From Clostridiales bacterium (GTDB lineage: Bacteria; Bacillota; Clostridia; Oscillospirales; QAMX01): DNA of 6,825 nucleotides. A program made the translations under genes and the position numbers. Position 1 is the first letter of the stretch. Each line of letters starts with the position of its first letter. Where the stretch lies: the NCBI GenBank assembly GCA_016285815.1, contig JAEERN010000076.1, positions 1 to 6,825 on the forward strand, written 5' to 3'. Below the pieces are notes generated by a model. It saw only the letters and a program-made list of their open reading frames with translations. It did not search any database and had not been told where the DNA came from. Of this stretch, positions 6,091 through 6,825 are shown in pieces.

Positions 6091-6664
6091 ATGAACGCTA
6101 AAGGACAATGGGATTTCCGCTCAGCTTCCGATTCCATGTTAACGAACGCCAAGGAGCATGGCCTTCTTCCTCTTGATTTCGATCCGTCCAAAGAGATCGT
6201 ACCGGAAGCCGTTGCGAATCAGCATCAAAAAGCAGCCCGTCGTATGGTGGAAACGGCCGGCCGCGAACGCGCGCCCGTCGAAGACTTGCTTCGGGATCTG
6301 TTCGGCACTTCTTACTCTTCCGCCGTGAAAAGAGTTCTGGCCGAAAACAAAGGGATCGTGATCCCGCCGGACTACGGTGAGGGCTGTTTCTGTTGTGACT
6401 TGGATTCGCTCCCGACAGATATCAAAACGATCGCCGCAGCAGCCTATCTATAACTTCTGCGGCTATATGCGGGGCAGCATGATGGAGACGCTTCGGCTGT
6501 TGCTCGATCACGGATTGACCGCAGAGGATGCGGAACGGGGCTGGGGCCAGGAGCTGGATGATTTTCTCAATGTGCTCGACGACAAAGATGTTCGGGATGA
6601 ATTGCCGCACTATGTGAAGAAGCTGATGCTTACTGCGTCTTACCCCCATGTTCTGAATGAGTAA
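6091..6664 (+). pseudogene. Unrecognised gene split by an apparent frameshift near 6448
   Basis: I do not recognise the family. The first part starts at ATG 6091 behind an AGAGGG ribosome binding site and reads 120 aa to TAA at 6451-6453. It includes a PPDYG-x-GCFCCDLDSLPTD block with a Cys-rich C-F-C-C. Protein-like sequence continues without a gap in the +1 frame from about 6449 (YNFCGYMRGSMMETLR) for about 71 residues to TAA at 6662-6664. That part is largely helical-looking, with LLLDHGLTAEDAERGW and ELPHYVKKLML. The second part has no good start of its own: the ATG at 6479 has only GGGG nearby. One extra base, or two lost bases, near 6445-6450 would give one protein of about 190 aa. Alternatives are two overlapping genes, programmed +1 frameshifting, or a sequencing error. 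Base composition and codon use are less GC-rich than all neighbours, which suggests a different origin. There are no membrane segments. Confidence 0.6.
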
Positions 6665-6714
6665 ATCTTCTTTTGCATAGTGATCGACAGCATATTCTTT
6701 ACGAGGCGGGTCGA

Positions 6715-6756
6715 GACAACAGCGTTGATAACGGCATTTTTATTCACGCTGTTGTC
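6715..6756. repeat. 11-bp inverted repeat downstream of the split gene
   Basis: GACAACAGCGT (6715-6725) and ACGCTGTTGTC (6746-6756) are perfect complements around a 20-nt AT-rich spacer that can pair partially (TGATAA against TTATTCA). No U-tract follows, so it is not a standard terminator. It could be a leader-RNA stem for a gene to the right, an operator, or a recombination-associated repeat. Confidence 0.55.
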
Positions 6757-6774
6757 CCAAGGCATGTGGAGTGC

Positions 6775-6825
6775 GTGACATTGATGACAAAGAAATAGAT
6801 AAATCGAAGTTTATGGAGAGAAACA
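6775..6825 (+). promoter_or_regulatory. Possible ribosome binding site and weak promoter for a gene beyond the window
   Basis: GGAGAG (6815-6820) followed by AAACA at the window end looks like a ribosome binding site with its start codon just outside. A weak sigma-A match, GTGACA (6775-6780) and GATAAA (6798-6803) with a 17-bp spacer, lies just upstream. Both are suggestive only, since no coding sequence is visible to confirm them. Confidence 0.3.

Noticed and set aside
6715..6756. Integron attC-like site
   Set aside because: The terminal core sites do not fit the GTTRRRY/RYYYAAC pattern and no integrase or cassette array is seen.
1..6825. CRISPR array, tRNA/rRNA genes, insertion sequence or transposase
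   Set aside because: No spaced direct repeats, no tRNA-like cloverleaf or rRNA sequence, and no transposase-like reading frame were found on either strand.

Overview
The window looks like chromosomal DNA from a GC-rich anaerobic Firmicute of the class Clostridia, perhaps Oscillospiraceae-like. This is inferred from four things: strong AAGGAG-type ribosome binding sites, sigma-A-type promoters, a pyrophosphate-type phosphofructokinase, and the methylerythritol phosphate (MEP) isoprenoid pathway. Codons are dominated by G/C third positions up to about 6.0 kb. After about 6.09 kb the composition is clearly less GC-rich. The species cannot be fixed from the sequence alone.

Layout: (1) 1-917, +, the 3' three quarters of a PPi-type 6-phosphofructokinase, followed by a textbook intrinsic terminator (944-987). 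(2) 988-1375, a gene-free gap between convergent units. It holds a nested inverted-repeat structure (about 1018-1133) preceded on the minus strand by a good sigma-A promoter, so it may be a small structured RNA. It also holds a perfect 15-bp hairpin (1298-1343) just past the end of the minus-strand operon. (3) 1376-4964, minus strand, a compact four-gene operon read right to left: Lrp/AsnC-family regulator, class I/II aminotransferase, ispE, and a cytoplasmic BNR/Asp-box (sialidase-like) beta-propeller protein. (4) 4965-5196, a divergent control region with one well-formed promoter in each direction. (5) 5197-5931, +, a small GH16-family glycoside hydrolase with an intact catalytic motif and no signal peptide. 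(6) 6091-6664, +, an unrecognised gene that seems split by a frameshift, in less GC-rich DNA. After it come an 11-bp inverted repeat and a ribosome-binding-site-like sequence ending at the window edge, suggesting that another gene starts just outside.

How the genes fit together: Lrp and the aminotransferase form a recognisable amino-acid-sensing and amino-acid-metabolism pair. ispE is translationally coupled to the aminotransferase by a 4-bp ATGA overlap and probably shares transcription rather than function. The BNR protein and the GH16 enzyme lie on opposite sides of this operon, and both lack an export signal, so intracellular processing of imported glycans is possible but only inferred. 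No complete new multi-gene system is evident. The observations most worth a second look are the orphan structured element with its own promoter (1018-1168), the split unknown gene at 6091-6664, and the inverted repeat sitting inside the GH16 promoter spacer.
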